DNA of 64,000 bases from CAZUAQ01 sp964618455. Its GTDB lineage: Bacteria > Planctomycetota > Phycisphaerae > UBA1845 > PWPN01. The translations under genes were made by a program, and so were the position numbers. Of this stretch, positions 25,569 through 31,897 are shown one piece after another. The stretch's first letter is position 1, and each line of letters starts with the position of its first letter. The notes below the pieces were generated by a model. That model was given only the letters and a program-made list of their open reading frames with translations. It was not told where the DNA came from and ran no database searches. Location of the stretch: contig CAZUAQ010000022.1 in the NCBI GenBank assembly GCA_964618455.1, positions 23,170-87,169 on the forward strand. Direction: 5' to 3'.

Positions 25569-27200
25569 ATGACGACCCCCGAATCGAAACGACCGATCGA
25601 CCTGCCGCCTTGGAAGGAACTCGAAGCGGAACAGGCGCGGCTGCGCGACGTGCATCTGCGAGACCTGTTCCAGGAAGATCCCGGTCGCGCGGAACGCTAC
25701 ACGCTGGAATGCGACGGTTTGACCCTGGACTACTCCAAGAATCGGGTCACAGACAACACGCTCGAACTCCTCGTGGCTTTGGCCGAAGCGCGCGGCGTCC
25801 GCTCTGCCATCGAGGCAATGTTCAACGCCGAGCGCATCAACCGGACGGAGAACCGCGCCGTGCTGCACGTGGCGTTGCGGAATCGCTCCGGCCGGCCGAT
25901 CTCGCTGGACGGCGAAGATGTGAACACCCAGGTGCAGGCGGTGCTCGATCAGATGAGCGATTTCGCCGATCGCGTGCGCACGGGACGGTGGCGCGGCTAC
26001 ACGGGGCAGAAGATCACGCACGTGGTAAACATCGGCATCGGCGGCTCGGATCTCGGCCCGGTGATGGCGTGGGAGGCATTGCGCTCGGCGTACGGCGACG
26101 GCCCGGAGTTGCGTTTCGTCTCGAACGTCGATCCGACACACATCGCCCGAGCCACGGCGGATCTCGATCAGGAGACCACGCTGTTCATCATCGCGTCCAA
26201 GACGTTCACCACACAGGAAACCCTCGCCAACGCCGGCATCGCCCGGGAGTGGTGCCTCAGCAAGCTTCAGAATCCCGACGCGATCGGCAAGCACTTCGTG
26301 GCGCTCTCGACGAACGGCAAGGCGGTGGCGGAGTTCGGCATCGATCCCGCCAACATGTTCGAGTTCTGGGATTGGGTCGGGGGTCGGTACTCGATGTGCT
26401 CGGCCATCGGACTGTCGCTCATGATCGGCATCGGCCCCCAACGCTTCCTGGAAATGCTGGATGGGTTTCACGCCATGGACCGCCACTTCCTGGAAACCGA
26501 GAGCCTGCGTGAGAACATGCCCGCCCTGCTCGCCCTGCTCGGCGTGTGGTACAACAACTTCTTCGGCGCCGAGACGCACGCCATCCTGCCTTACGACCAG
26601 GGGCTCAGCCGTTTTCCCGCCTACCTGCAGCAGCTCGACATGGAAAGTAACGGCAAGTATGTGTCCTCATCCGGCGAACCGGTGACGTGGCAGACCGGAC
26701 CGGTGATCTGGGGCGAGCCGGGCACGAACGGCCAGCACGCCTTCTACCAGCTCGTCCACCAGGGCTCGAAGCTCATCCCCGCCGACTTCATCGGCTTCGC
26801 CCAATCGCACCATCCCTTGGGCGACCTGCACGCCAAGCTGATGGCCAACTTCGTCGCCCAGACCGAAGCGCTCGCTTTCGGCAAGACGGAGGCACAGGTG
26901 CGCGCCGAAGGTGTGGCCGAGGAACTCGTGCCCCACAAGGTCTTCCTGGGCAATCGGCCGACGAACTCCATCCTGGCGGTGCGGTTGACCCCCTTCGTGC
27001 TCGGCCAACTGGTGGCGTTGTACGAGCACAAGGTATTCGTGCAGGGCGTGATCTGGGATATCTACTCGTTCGACCAGTGGGGCGTGGAACTCGGCAAAGT
27101 GCTCGCCAAGTCGGTGCTGAGCGAGCTGGAGGCGGAGCAGGAGCCGGCGCTGAATCACGATACGTCCACGAACGCGATCATCCGACGACTGCGCGCATAG
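25569..27200 (+). CDS. pgi: Glucose-6-phosphate isomerase
   Basis: 543 residues, the length of the long (E. coli/eukaryote type) PGI. It interconverts glucose-6-phosphate and fructose-6-phosphate. Signature segments are present: VVNIGIGGSDLGPVM for phosphate binding, IIASKTFTTQETL, the catalytic Glu region DWVGGRYSMCSAIGLS, QLDMESNGKYV, and GEPGTNGQHAFYQL with the His that opens the ring. It takes glucose-6-phosphate delivered by pgmB. No strong ribosome binding site is visible before the ATG. Convergent with rtcA. Confidence 0.97.
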   Translation: MTTPESKRPIDLPPWKELEAEQARLRDVHLRDLFQEDPGRAERYTLECDGLTLDYSKNRVTDNTLELLVALAEARGVRSAIEAMFNAERINRTENRAVLHVALRNRSGRPISLDGEDVNTQVQAVLDQMSDFADRVRTGRWRGYTGQKITHVVNIGIGGSDLGPVMAWEALRSAYGDGPELRFVSNVDPTHIARATADLDQETTLFIIASKTFTTQETLANAGIAREWCLSKLQNPDAIGKHFVALSTNGKAVAEFGIDPANMFEFWDWVGGRYSMCSAIGLSLMIGIGPQRFLEMLDGFHAMDRHFLETESLRENMPALLALLGVWYNNFFGAETHAILPYDQGLSRFPAYLQQLDMESNGKYVSSSGEPVTWQTGPVIWGEPGTNGQHAFYQLVHQGSKLIPADFIGFAQSHHPLGDLHAKLMANFVAQTEALAFGKTEAQVRAEGVAEELVPHKVFLGNRPTNSILAVRLTPFVLGQLVALYEHKVFVQGVIWDIYSFDQWGVELGKVLAKSVLSELEAEQEPALNHDTSTNAIIRRLRA

Positions 27201-27217
27201 CGGTAAGTGGATTTCAC

Positions 27218-27244
27218 GCGAAGCTGCGAACTTTGCGGCTTCGC
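27218..27244. terminator. Hairpin between convergent pgi and rtcA
   Basis: Ten-base stem GCGAAGCTGC / GCGGCTTCGC (one T-G pair) with a seven-base loop, in the 62-base gap between the two stop codons. No T run follows on either strand, so termination is possible but not certain. Confidence 0.5.
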
Positions 27245-27262
27245 ACGAGATAAGTAGCTTCC

Positions 27263-28279
27263 CTAACCGATGCACACCTCGCAACGATCGCGCGATAGCC
27301 GCTTAACGGTAACGTCGACGTCCAGGAACCGCCGCACGAGTTCGATGTGCGTCGTCGTGTGGCGGCTGAGCGGCAGCGTCGTGAAGCTTCCGCCTCCAGC
27401 CAGCGCCATCGGCAGCAGCAACTGATCCGCCAGGTACGCCCCCACCGGCACATCCGCCTTGAACCAGCGCTGATAGGCCTGCAGCGCGTGCGTTGCCACC
27501 GCCTCGGCGGGCCGTCCGACTTCGCCGAAGCCGGTGAACACCTCGGTCACGTGCTCCGCCTCGATCTCGAGCATGACGATGTTGCCCGGCCCGCGCGAGT
27601 CGCGGACCTCTTCAATGGCGTAGCACGCATCGTCCCAGGGTGTCCGCTCGCGCAGGCTCTGGATCTCGCGCTCGCCGATCTCGCGCGGCAGCCCTGCCAC
27701 GATCGCCCGCGCCCGGCGCGCGGTCACCTCCCCGCGCGTGTTCAGGTCAAACGCCTGCAGCCGCGTCGACGGCACGATCTCGAGCGTGAACCGCCCTCCC
27801 CCGGCGGGAAAGAAACCGGGACGCTCCAGCATGGCCGACACCGTGGGCCCCATGCGATTGACCAGCGGAAGAAACGACTGGGCCAGAAAGTCTAACGGCG
27901 GCGCAAACGGGTTGTGCGTGCCGCCCTCGAAGCGCAGGTACGACGGCGCGGACGCAGTCAGCAACGCGGGCAGCACCGTCTGCAACACGAGCGTCGTGCT
28001 CCCGGCGGTACCGATGGCGAACGCATACGAGCCCGGCTGCACCGCGCCCGGCCGGAACTCCACGCACAGCGACCCGATATCCGCCCCGGCCACCTCCGCG
28101 CGCGAGATCTCCGCCGCCGCCTGCACGGCGGTCAGGTGCTGCCGCATCAGCCCGGGCTTCTTGCGACCCGCCCGAATCTTCTCGATCCGGAACGACGTGC
28201 CCGTCACCATCGACAACGCCAGCGACGACCGCAGAATCTGCCCGCCGCCTTCCCCGAATGATCCGTCGATGGTCAGCAT
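27263..28279 (-). CDS. rtcA: RNA 3'-terminal phosphate cyclase
   Basis: 338 residues. RtcA uses ATP to turn an RNA 3'-phosphate into a 2',3'-cyclic phosphate (and can adenylylate 5'-phosphates), in RNA repair. Seen are IDGSFGEGGGQILRSSLALS at the N-terminus, RAGRKKPGLMRQHLTAV, GGTHNPFAPP, and the C-terminal active-site His in SRHTTTHIE. AGGAG lies eight bases before the ATG. It is the last gene of the operon that starts at rsr, behind the RNA cluster. Usually rtcA follows rtcB; no rtcB ligase gene exists in this window, so the ligase must be elsewhere or absent. Confidence 0.97.
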   Translation of the reverse strand: MLTIDGSFGEGGGQILRSSLALSMVTGTSFRIEKIRAGRKKPGLMRQHLTAVQAAAEISRAEVAGADIGSLCVEFRPGAVQPGSYAFAIGTAGSTTLVLQTVLPALLTASAPSYLRFEGGTHNPFAPPLDFLAQSFLPLVNRMGPTVSAMLERPGFFPAGGGRFTLEIVPSTRLQAFDLNTRGEVTARRARAIVAGLPREIGEREIQSLRERTPWDDACYAIEEVRDSRGPGNIVMLEIEAEHVTEVFTGFGEVGRPAEAVATHALQAYQRWFKADVPVGAYLADQLLLPMALAGGGSFTTLPLSRHTTTHIELVRRFLDVDVTVKRLSRDRCEVCIG

Positions 28280-28339
28280 CTCGATAACTCCTCGAACTCC
28301 CAGCTTCGCACGATTCGTGCTGGCTCCATAAGAACAGAT

Positions 28340-28466
28340 GCGGCGACAAGGGGTGAAGAAACGTTTTCCGGATGCTCTGAAGTTGAGCTATCCCCACCGA
28401 AGCGGAGAGCGGGACTCCCACCCGCAACCTTCCGGTCTTGAATGTAGTTCCTTCGGCATTCGCCGC
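28340..28466 (-). ncRNA. Y RNA-like element with permuted tRNA mimic (RNA E)
   Basis: Seven-base closing stem GCGGCGA / TCGCCGC. The 5' strand carries GGCGAATG (consensus GNCGAANG) and the 3' strand CCTTGTC (consensus CNTTGNC), the Ro60-binding signature of bacterial Y RNAs. Inside, in transcript order: hairpin GACC-GGAA-GGTT; T-arm-like stem GCGGG / CCCGC with loop TGGGAGT; a seven-base acceptor-like stem TCTCCGC / GTGGGGA closed by TTCG; TA; D arm GCTC-AACTTCA-GAGC. This is the order of a circularly permuted tRNA. The T loop has GG where tRNAs have TC, and the D loop lacks its GG. Confidence 0.75.
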
Positions 28467-28548
28467 GTTGCCCCGTCGCCTCCCCCTGTGGAAGAAATCC
28501 GGAGCACTTTCGCGATCAGGCAGTACTCCTTTCCAGCACCGCCATGAT
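28467..28548 (-). other. Spacer between RNAs E and B with a nine-base hairpin
   Basis: A hairpin GGCGGTGCT / AGTACTGCC (two G-T pairs, loop of seven) lies at 28519-28543, just after the 3' end of RNA B. The remainder, 28467-28518, has no assigned structure. The hairpin may be a processing signal. Confidence 0.4.
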
Positions 28549-28703
28549 ACGTGTGACGACAAGGGTTGGCGAAACCGAATCGCGCTCTATCCGCTGAGCT
28601 ACGGGCCCCCATCACGTTGCCACGTTGCAATGGACCCGGTGGGATTCGAACCCACGACCTCGAGGTCTTTAACCTTGGAGTTCCACCGGCATTCGTCACA
28701 CAC
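28549..28703 (-). ncRNA. Y RNA-like element with complete permuted tRNA mimic (RNA B)
   Basis: Eleven-base closing stem GTGTGTGACGA / TCGTCACACGT. Ro60-type motifs are GACGAATG (5' strand) and CCTTGTC (3' strand). Between them: hairpin GACC-TCGA-GGTC; a perfect canonical T arm GTGGG-TTCGAAT-CCCAC (28655-28639); 3' acceptor strand CGGGTCC and A; a 22-base linker; 5' acceptor strand GGGCCCG (seven pairs, one G-T); TA; canonical D arm GCTC-AGCGGATA-GAGC; and an anticodon-like arm GCGA-TTCGGTT-TCGC. All tRNA arms are present, but the 3' half precedes the 5' half. Its first base directly follows the discriminator base of tRNA-Leu. Confidence 0.82.
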
Positions 28704-28787
28704 TGCGGTCGGTGGGAGTTGAACCCACATGGTGAATTCACCACCGGGCTCTCAACCCGGCGCGTCTGCCCGTTCCGCCACGACCGC
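28704..28787 (-). tRNA. tRNA-Leu (anticodon GAG)
   Basis: A complete 84-base type II tRNA. Acceptor GCGGTCG / CGACCGC with discriminator A; bases 8-9 TG; D arm GCG-GAACGGGCAGA-CGC; anticodon arm CCGGG-TTGAGAG-CCCGG; long variable arm TGGTG-AATT-CACCA; T arm GTGGG-TTCAACT-CCCAC. All stems pair perfectly. CCA is not encoded. It sits inside the rsr-slipin-rtcA transcription unit, nine bases after Y RNA C and directly before Y RNA B, so RNase P and RNase Z processing of this tRNA would also free the ends of its neighbours. Confidence 0.95.
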
Positions 28788-28796
28788 TTCAAGAAG

Positions 28797-28915
28797 ATCA
28801 CGCATGGAGACAATCATTGACGAGAGACCACCCCGTTGCCGGGGTACGGGCTTCGAACCCGTCCAGCCTTGCGGCCTTGGACCATGTACTCCCATCCGCA
28901 TTCGCCATGCGCGAT
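28797..28915 (-). ncRNA. Y RNA-like element with T-arm/acceptor module (RNA C)
   Basis: Eleven-base closing stem ATCGCGCATGG / CCATGCGTGAT. Ro60-type motif GGCGAATG on the 5' strand; the 3' strand has GATTGTC, one base off CNTTGNC. Inside: hairpin GGCC-GCAA-GGCT, a perfect T arm ACGGG-TTCGAAG-CCCGT, then an acceptor-like stem ACCCCG / CGGGGT closed by GCAA. No D arm is seen in the 20 bases left before the 3' motif, so this mimic has only the T arm stacked on a closed acceptor stem. Confidence 0.72.
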
Positions 28916-28933
28916 ACCTTCAAGATTGCAAGC

Positions 28934-29020
28934 GACGGCCCGGAGACGGACAACGTGTTGTGGAGATGCGGGATGGTTAACAGCCATGTAATCCCCACGG
29001 CATTCCGCCTCCGGACCGCC
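28934..29020 (-). ncRNA. Short Y RNA-like element (RNA D)
   Basis: A 17-base uninterrupted closing stem (GGCGGTCCGGAGGCGGA with TCCGTCTCCGGGCCGTC, three G-T pairs). The 5' strand has GCGGAATG, a variant of GNCGAANG in which the C-G pair became G-C, matched on the other strand; the 3' strand has a perfect CGTTGTC. The inside holds only a small hairpin, GGG...ATGG-CTGTTAA-CCAT-CCC, without a T arm. It is the first RNA after slipin and the simplest of the set. Confidence 0.62.
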
Positions 29021-29053
29021 AGACTCGATCACCTGCCTTTCGGTTTCACCGAT

Positions 29054-29070
29054 CCTGCTCCTTGAGCAGG
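29054..29070 (-). other. Hairpin after slipin stop codon
   Basis: Perfect seven-base stem CCTGCTC-AAG-GAGCAGG starting three bases after the slipin stop, followed by a smaller hairpin TCGGT-GAA-ACCGA. No T run follows. It may protect or define the mRNA 3' end when the RNA cluster is cut off. Confidence 0.45.
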
Positions 29071-29072
29071 CT

Positions 29073-29858
29073 TTACTCCTCGGACTCATCTTCGCGCTTC
29101 GGCTTCGCCCGCTTCGACGCGTTCATCGGGATCACGCCGTCCGGCATGCCGACCACGAGCGTGTTACCACCCTCGCGCGACACCGTCTGCAGCATCCGCA
29201 GATGCACCAGTCCCGGGTGGTCTTCCAGGACGCGGGCCGCGTTCGCGAGGTTGCGGATCGCCGCCGACTCACCCCGGGCACGCTCCAGCGCCGCCAGGCC
29301 TTCCTGGCGAGCCTTGATCACCTCGGCGTAGCTGCGCTTCAGGTCGCCCGAAAGCATCACGTCGCGCACATCCACCGCCAGGATTTCGTACCCGAACTCG
29401 CTCGCACGCGACTTGATCTCCGTCAGCATCCGCTGACCGATCGACGCACGCGATTCCATCAGTTCATCGAACTTCATGACGCTGACAGCTTCACGCAGGG
29501 CCATCTGGGCAGCCACGCGCAGCTCCATATCCGCGTACATCGTCACCGTCGCCGCCTTGATCGGATCCGCCACGCGGAACCGGACCGCCGGCGATACACG
29601 GACCGTGACCTGGTCCTGCGTCAGCACTTCCTGGCCGCTTACCATCATCGTCTGCTGGCGAACGTCAAACTGGCGAATCGACGTTCCCGAGCGCGGGAAA
29701 CGGTAGCGTCCCGCCTCCAGCGTCCGCACCAGCTTGCCCTTGCGATACAGAACGGCCACGTAGCCCTCCTGGATCTCCACGCGCATGAACCACTGATGCA
29801 GCACGACCACCACGGCCACGCCAGACAATACACTCAAACCGATGATCATCTCGATCAT
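29073..29858 (-). CDS. Slipin (band 7 / SPFH domain protein) of the RNA-repair operon
   Basis: 261 residues. An N-terminal membrane helix (IIGLSVLSGVAVVVVLHQWF) is followed by an SPFH domain (VLYRKGKLVRTLEAGRYRFP, then VRVSPAVRFRVADPIKAATV) and a helical region ending VIKARQEGLAALERARGESA. It has the short slipin length and no NfeD partner. Slipins form membrane oligomers; homologs are reported next to rtcBA and RtcR in other bacteria, where they are thought to place or regulate the repair machinery at the membrane. GAGGTGAG lies just before the ATG. It lies between two groups of structured RNAs in the rsr-rtcA unit. Confidence 0.92.
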   Translation of the reverse strand: MIEMIIGLSVLSGVAVVVVLHQWFMRVEIQEGYVAVLYRKGKLVRTLEAGRYRFPRSGTSIRQFDVRQQTMMVSGQEVLTQDQVTVRVSPAVRFRVADPIKAATVTMYADMELRVAAQMALREAVSVMKFDELMESRASIGQRMLTEIKSRASEFGYEILAVDVRDVMLSGDLKRSYAEVIKARQEGLAALERARGESAAIRNLANAARVLEDHPGLVHLRMLQTVSREGGNTLVVGMPDGVIPMNASKRAKPKREDESEE

Positions 29859-29881
29859 GGACTCACCTCACTCTCCATACG

Positions 29882-29974
29882 GATCCATCCACCAGAGCCG
29901 CACGCGATTCGGCGGGGGCCTGAACCCGCAAAGCCGATCGCCTGCCGCACGAAGCCGGCCCTGATGGATGGATC
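29882..29974 (-). ncRNA. Long-stem structured RNA upstream of slipin (RNA H)
   Basis: Arms GATCCATCCATCAGGGCCG (29974-29956) and CGGCTCTGGTGGATGGATC (29900-29882) form 19 continuous pairs with two G-T pairs. The enclosed part contains a T-arm-like GCGGG / CCCGC hairpin with loop TTCAGGCC and a GCCG/CGGC hairpin. The Ro60 consensus motifs are not in the expected places, so its class is uncertain. It ends just before the slipin ribosome binding site and could also act as a translational control element. Confidence 0.5.
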
Positions 29975-29975
29975 T

Positions 29976-30084
29976 CAAGAAGGTTTCCAAACCCTGGCAG
30001 GATTCGAACCTGCAATGTCGGACGGAAGTCACTCGCGGAACCCGCATCCGGCGATGCCGAAGGGGCCGCACCATCCGCCCGGTT
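29976..30084 (-). ncRNA. tRNA-like RNA between rsr and slipin (RNA F)
   Basis: Contains a perfect canonical T arm, GCAGG-TTCGAAT-CCTGC (30013-29997), followed at once by an acceptor-like hairpin GGTT-TGGA-AACC with two more outer pairs, as in RNA C. Upstream is GCCGGATGCGGG, which resembles the shared Y RNA segment, and a stem CGGATG / CGTCCG. An alternative normal-order fold (AACC.../...GGTT acceptor, D stem GATG/CATC) has two acceptor mismatches. I could not find a clear closing stem or 3' Ro60 motif. Ends are approximate. Confidence 0.5.
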
Positions 30085-30094
30085 GATCCTCAGC

Positions 30095-31678
30095 TCATAA
30101 ACGCATCGCTTCCATCTGCGATACCCAGTCATCCGGCTTCGTCGCGCCGCGTGCCACGTCGGCAATCAACGAGAACACCTGGTCCGAGAAGCCGCCCACG
30201 CTCACGATGTCCTTGCGCTCCTTCGCCTGCGTCGTGTCGTACGGCTGAATGTCGATGCACACCATGCGGGCCTGCGGACTGCGCCGCTTGAACGCCGCCC
30301 ACTGCTGCATGGTCTGCGTCGCGCCTCCGCCCCAGTGCCCGTAGTGCGGCGAGTCCACCCACGACTCGTTGTCCGAGACGTAGATGATCAGGTCACCCTG
30401 CGCCTTGCGCTGGTTCAGGTGACGCAGCGGGGCCGAGCAGTTCGTTCCGCCGCACGGCAGCGACGCCAGCTTCGTCGCGTTGGTCATCACCGAGTCACGC
30501 GGGTTCAGCGTCACGTTCACCACGTTCGACTCGAACGGGATCACGACCGTATCCGGGTTCCGCCGCAGCATCGCCGCCGCCACCAGCGCCGCCACGTCCA
30601 CGCAGCGGACCGCCGTCGTCGCCCCCGGCCGGTAACCCGTGACCGGCGAATGCATCGAACCCGAGATGTCCGGGAAGACGTACACCTTCCCGTCGATCTT
30701 CGGCACGTTCTCCAGGGCGATTTCCATCGCGTCCTGCAACGCCTCGCGCACCGGCAGCGGCAGTTCCGTCGACGCACACAGGTACGCCACCATCAACTGG
30801 TACGGGAACACCTTCGCCTTGGCGATCAGCTCCCGATCCCGCAGACGCGCTGCCACGAGTTGCGTCATGTCACGCTTGGCGAACACACCGTGACGCAGGA
30901 ACGTGTTCAGGTTCATCCGCGTCATCTGCCACGACGCGTGACGCGCGATCGCCGCCCAGTGCTTGTCACTCAGATCCAGGCCCGTCAGCATCTGGAACGG
31001 CACGTCCGGCGCCTCGGCCTTCGCATCGCCGCTGTTGACCCGGCGCTTGAACCGCTCGAATTCCAGCACGATCGGCGGCAGTGCCGCGTGGTCGTGCTCA
31101 CGATCGAGCAGGTAGCCGTACAGCGCGTCGCGCGACGGCGACGCCGGCTTCGGGTGGACCATCTTGACGATGTCCGCCAGCGACGGATCCTTTCCCACCG
31201 AGCCGAGGAAGAGCTGCGCGTCGCTCCGCGCCTCCAGCCACTGCAGGACCAGCCGCTTCGGCAACGACCCCAGCGACTTGCGCCCCACCGCGCCCGAACG
31301 CATGATCTGCACGAAGTTGCGCAGCATCTTCGGGTTGTCGATCACGCGGTCGAAAATCTCCGCCAGCAGGCCCGGGCTCTTCACCGAGAGCACCGCCGCC
31401 AGCAGCGCCGGCAGGTCCTTCATGAAACCCTTCCGGCGGGCGTACAGCGCCACGCGGGCCACGAACTCCGGCTCCACCTTGTCACACAGCTCGAGCACCT
31501 TGCTCAACTGCAGCTCGGCGCTCGCGTAGAACGTGGCGTTCAGGCATCCCGTCGCCGCGTACTGAGCGAGGGCCTGCTTCGCCTCCATCCGGTAGGCCAC
31601 TCCGCCCGCCTCGTTCACGGCGTTGGTGCGCGGAAGCATCTTGCCGGCAATCGACTGAAACAATGTCTTGTTGGCCAT
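30095..31678 (-). CDS. rsr: Ro60 ortholog Rsr (TROVE domain protein)
   Basis: 527 residues, the usual length. The N-terminal two thirds is the ring-shaped TROVE repeat domain (MEAKQALAQYAATGCLNATF onward) that binds Y RNA on its outside and misfolded RNA ends in its hole. The C-terminal third is a VWA domain with a full MIDAS: VFPDISGSMHSP (Asp near 337), the Thr in CGGTNCSAP, and IIYVSDNESWVD. The ATG at 31678 has GGAG seven bases upstream; a GTG lies one codon earlier. It is the first gene behind the sigma54-type promoter and is followed by RNAs F and H, slipin, the RNA cluster and rtcA. Confidence 0.96.
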   Translation of the reverse strand: MANKTLFQSIAGKMLPRTNAVNEAGGVAYRMEAKQALAQYAATGCLNATFYASAELQLSKVLELCDKVEPEFVARVALYARRKGFMKDLPALLAAVLSVKSPGLLAEIFDRVIDNPKMLRNFVQIMRSGAVGRKSLGSLPKRLVLQWLEARSDAQLFLGSVGKDPSLADIVKMVHPKPASPSRDALYGYLLDREHDHAALPPIVLEFERFKRRVNSGDAKAEAPDVPFQMLTGLDLSDKHWAAIARHASWQMTRMNLNTFLRHGVFAKRDMTQLVAARLRDRELIAKAKVFPYQLMVAYLCASTELPLPVREALQDAMEIALENVPKIDGKVYVFPDISGSMHSPVTGYRPGATTAVRCVDVAALVAAAMLRRNPDTVVIPFESNVVNVTLNPRDSVMTNATKLASLPCGGTNCSAPLRHLNQRKAQGDLIIYVSDNESWVDSPHYGHWGGGATQTMQQWAAFKRRSPQARMVCIDIQPYDTTQAKERKDIVSVGGFSDQVFSLIADVARGATKPDDWVSQMEAMRL

Positions 31679-31737
31679 CACTCTTCTCCCGGTGTTCAGG
31701 ATGCCGTGACCTTCGGATCACGATTCGAAGATCTATA

Positions 31738-31755
31738 AACCATCCCGCGTGCCAA
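31738..31755 (-). promoter_or_regulatory. Sigma54-type -24/-12 promoter of the rsr operon
   Basis: On the minus strand TTGGCACG (31755-31748), four bases, then ATGGTT. This matches the sigma54 consensus TTGGCACG-N4-TTGCT well at -24; the -12 GC is GG here. Transcription would start near 31728, giving a leader of about 50 bases for rsr. It agrees with RtcR being a sigma54 activator encoded next door. Confidence 0.7.
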
Positions 31756-31780
31756 TGACTCCTGATTCGCGATGGCCAAT

Positions 31781-31809
31781 CTTAAGTCATTTCACTGAAA
31801 TGACTTAAG
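31781..31809. promoter_or_regulatory. Perfect palindrome, likely RtcR upstream activator site
   Basis: Two perfect 14-base arms, CTTAAGTCATTTCA (31781-31794) and its complement (31796-31809), around one central base. Its centre lies about 67 bases upstream of the predicted rsr start site and about 100 bases before the rtcR ATG. No T run follows, so it is unlikely to be a terminator. An enhancer site for RtcR is the simplest reading. Confidence 0.6.
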
Positions 31810-31897
31810 ATACTCCTCAGACTCAATCCCTGCAGGGACGCACCTTTGCCACGCAATCTGTTTTTATAATTTTTTATAAGCGTATATACTATAAGAT

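Noticed and set aside
28561..28610. tRNA-Arg or tRNA-Pro gene starting GGGCCCGTAGCTCAG
   Set aside because: No T arm or 3' acceptor strand follows it. Its partner halves lie upstream in RNA B.
28639..28700. Ordinary tRNA ending in GTGGG-TTCGAAT-CCCAC-CGGGTCCA
   Set aside because: The 5' acceptor strand and D arm are not upstream but downstream, so it is not a normal tRNA; it was reassigned to the permuted mimic RNA B.
28280..29072. Protein-coding genes in the RNA cluster (short open frames on both strands)
   Set aside because: They cross the tRNA and paired RNA stems, lack ribosome binding sites, and translate to no recognisable protein.
30335..31738. 467-codon open frame antisense to rsr
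   Set aside because: Arg/His-rich translation with no motif; it is the shadow of the rsr frame in GC-rich DNA. The same applies to long antisense frames at 4804-6204, 16373-18190, 19508-21256, 46986-48692 and 62315-63652.
31781..31809. Palindrome as a rho-independent terminator
   Set aside because: No T run on either strand and it lies between divergent promoters, where a terminator is not needed.
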